A program made the position numbers and the translations under genes. Source: Acidobacteriota bacterium (GTDB lineage: Bacteria > Acidobacteriota > Blastocatellia > Pyrinomonadales > Pyrinomonadaceae). From it: a stretch of DNA of 6,476 nt. The notes under the pieces were generated by a model that was not told the origin of the DNA, did no database searches, and saw only the letters and a list, made by a program, of their open reading frames with translations. The DNA lies in NCBI GenBank assembly GCA_029777145.1, contig JAKOSS010000363.1:1-6476 (forward strand), in the 5' to 3' direction. Shown in pieces: positions 5,590 to 6,476 of the stretch. Every line of letters begins with the position of its first letter. Position 1 is the stretch's first letter.

Positions 5590-6476
5590 TTGTACTGCGT
5601 GACTGACCTCGGATTGAAATCGAACCCAACCAGAACCGTTCCGGCCCGCCTCGGCCGCGAACCGGGCGCGCTGTTTTTCAATCGCGAACTGAGCTGGCTC
5701 GAGTTCAACCGACGAGTGCTCAACGAAGCGCTCGATACGTCGAACCCGCTCCTCGAACGGCTCAAATTCCTATCCATCTTCTCGACGAATCTCGACGAGT
5801 TCTTCATGATCCGGGTTTCCGGCCTCAAGGAACAGATCGCCGAGAACATCGCAAAACTTTCGCCCGACGGAATGTCAGCGGGCGAACAATTGCGCGCGAT
5901 CCGCGAACGCGTCCGGCCGATGCTCGTCGAGCAGATGCGCTGCCTGCAGGAAGAAGTGATGCCCGGACTCGCCGCCGCCGGCATTCGGATCTGCGAATTC
6001 GACACGGTCAGCGACGCCGAGCGGAAACGTCTGAACGACTACTTCGCGACCCATATCTTTCCGGTCCTGACTCCGCAGGCGGTCGACATAAGTCATCCGT
6101 TTCCCTTCATTTCGAACCTTTGCCTGAATTTCGGCCTGATGGTCGAGCCGCCGCGGATCCCGGCGAAATACCCGGCCAAACACATCTTTGAAGGGCGGCG
6201 GTTCGTCCGCGTCAAGCTCCCGCCGAATGTCGCGCGGTTGGTGCCGGTCGACGACCCGGCGACGCGGTTCGTCTTGCTTGATGAACTCGTCGCGGCAAAT
6301 ATCGGGAAGCTCTTCCCGAACATGAGATCGCAGAGCCCGCACCTTTTCCGGATCACGCGCGACGCGGACATCGAGATCCGTGAGGACGAGGCGGGAGATA
6401 TCCTGCGGACGATGGAGCGCGAACTGCGCCACCAAAAGCGGTTCAGCTTCCCGGTTCGGATGGAGATCGCCGACGC
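5590..6476 (+). CDS. ppk1: Polyphosphate kinase 1, N-terminal part (runs off the right edge)
   Basis: PPK1 reversibly transfers the terminal phosphate of ATP to inorganic polyphosphate; it is usually a cytoplasmic or membrane-associated oligomer. The frame is open from just after a TAA at 5524-5526 to the window end. About 295 residues are visible, against roughly 690-720 for the family. Family signatures include FNRELSWLEFNRRV (residues 30-43), FLSIFSTNLDEFFMIRVSGL, LTPQAVDISHPFPFISNL (about 160-177) and FRITRDADIEIREDEA. N67 in NLDEFF corresponds to the ATP-contacting Asn45 of E. coli PPK. The N domain and most of the head domain are present; the catalytic histidines lie beyond the edge. 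There is no ATG near the start. TTG at 5590 has GGAG (5581-5584) five bases upstream and lies just after the predicted transcription start. GTG at 5599 is the main alternative and would remove three residues. Confidence 0.93.
   Translation, partial: MYCVTDLGLKSNPTRTVPARLGREPGALFFNRELSWLEFNRRVLNEALDTSNPLLERLKFLSIFSTNLDEFFMIRVSGLKEQIAENIAKLSPDGMSAGEQLRAIRERVRPMLVEQMRCLQEEVMPGLAAAGIRICEFDTVSDAERKRLNDYFATHIFPVLTPQAVDISHPFPFISNLCLNFGLMVEPPRIPAKYPAKHIFEGRRFVRVKLPPNVARLVPVDDPATRFVLLDELVAANIGKLFPNMRSQSPHLFRITRDADIEIREDEAGDILRTMERELRHQKRFSFPVRMEIAD

Noticed and set aside
5523..6435. Minus-strand frames (5523-6005, 5875-6435) opposite ppk1
   Set aside because: The + strand encodes clear PPK1 motifs throughout, and the antisense translations match nothing recognisable. 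They are shadows.
1..6476. Mobile element, defence system or other novel multi-gene system
   Set aside because: I see no transposase, integrase, terminal inverted repeats, tRNA-linked attachment site or defence-type domains. Codon style is uniform across the three genes.

Overview
The window looks like ordinary chromosome from a GC-rich bacterium. It carries three genes, all on the + strand. Two long secreted or surface proteins end in the same kind of aspartate-rich FG-GAP/VCBS-type repeat block, and the start of a polyphosphate kinase gene follows. The combination of an M36 (fungalysin-type) metallopeptidase, the 'ADFDGDGKTD...VFRPS.G.W' repeat block and this codon usage suggests Acidobacteriota of the Blastocatellia/Pyrinomonadaceae kind. 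That placement is an inference from protein style; no RNA or other marker gene is present to confirm it.

Layout. Positions 2-931 hold the C-terminal 309 codons of an exported protein whose start lies outside the window. It consists of the tail of a jelly-roll-like domain and then six FG-GAP-type repeats. A strong intrinsic terminator follows at 956-987. Positions 988-1280 are a non-coding, more AT-rich gap with two possible sigma70-type promoters, a small perfect hairpin and a strong ribosome binding site. Positions 1281-5447 encode a 1388-residue secreted M36 metallopeptidase: signal peptide, fungalysin/thermolysin propeptide, HEXXH...E zinc protease domain, two beta-rich modules and six FG-GAP-type repeats. 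A second terminator of nearly the same design follows at 5472-5508. A near-consensus promoter (5538-5567) then leads into polyphosphate kinase 1 (ppk1), which runs off the right edge at 6476.

How the genes relate. Genes 1 and 2 look like independently transcribed relatives in their 3' parts. Their repeat blocks match repeat by repeat, and each gene has its own terminator about 25 bases after the stop codon. They probably act outside the cytoplasm: the M36 enzyme digests protein, and the repeat block probably binds calcium and serves as an attachment, stabilising or sorting module. ppk1 is a housekeeping phosphate-metabolism gene with its own promoter and no evident link to the first two. I see no mobile element, CRISPR array, tRNA, rRNA or defence system here. 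The points most worth a second look are the shared C-terminal cassette with its paired terminators and the architecture of the M36 protein.
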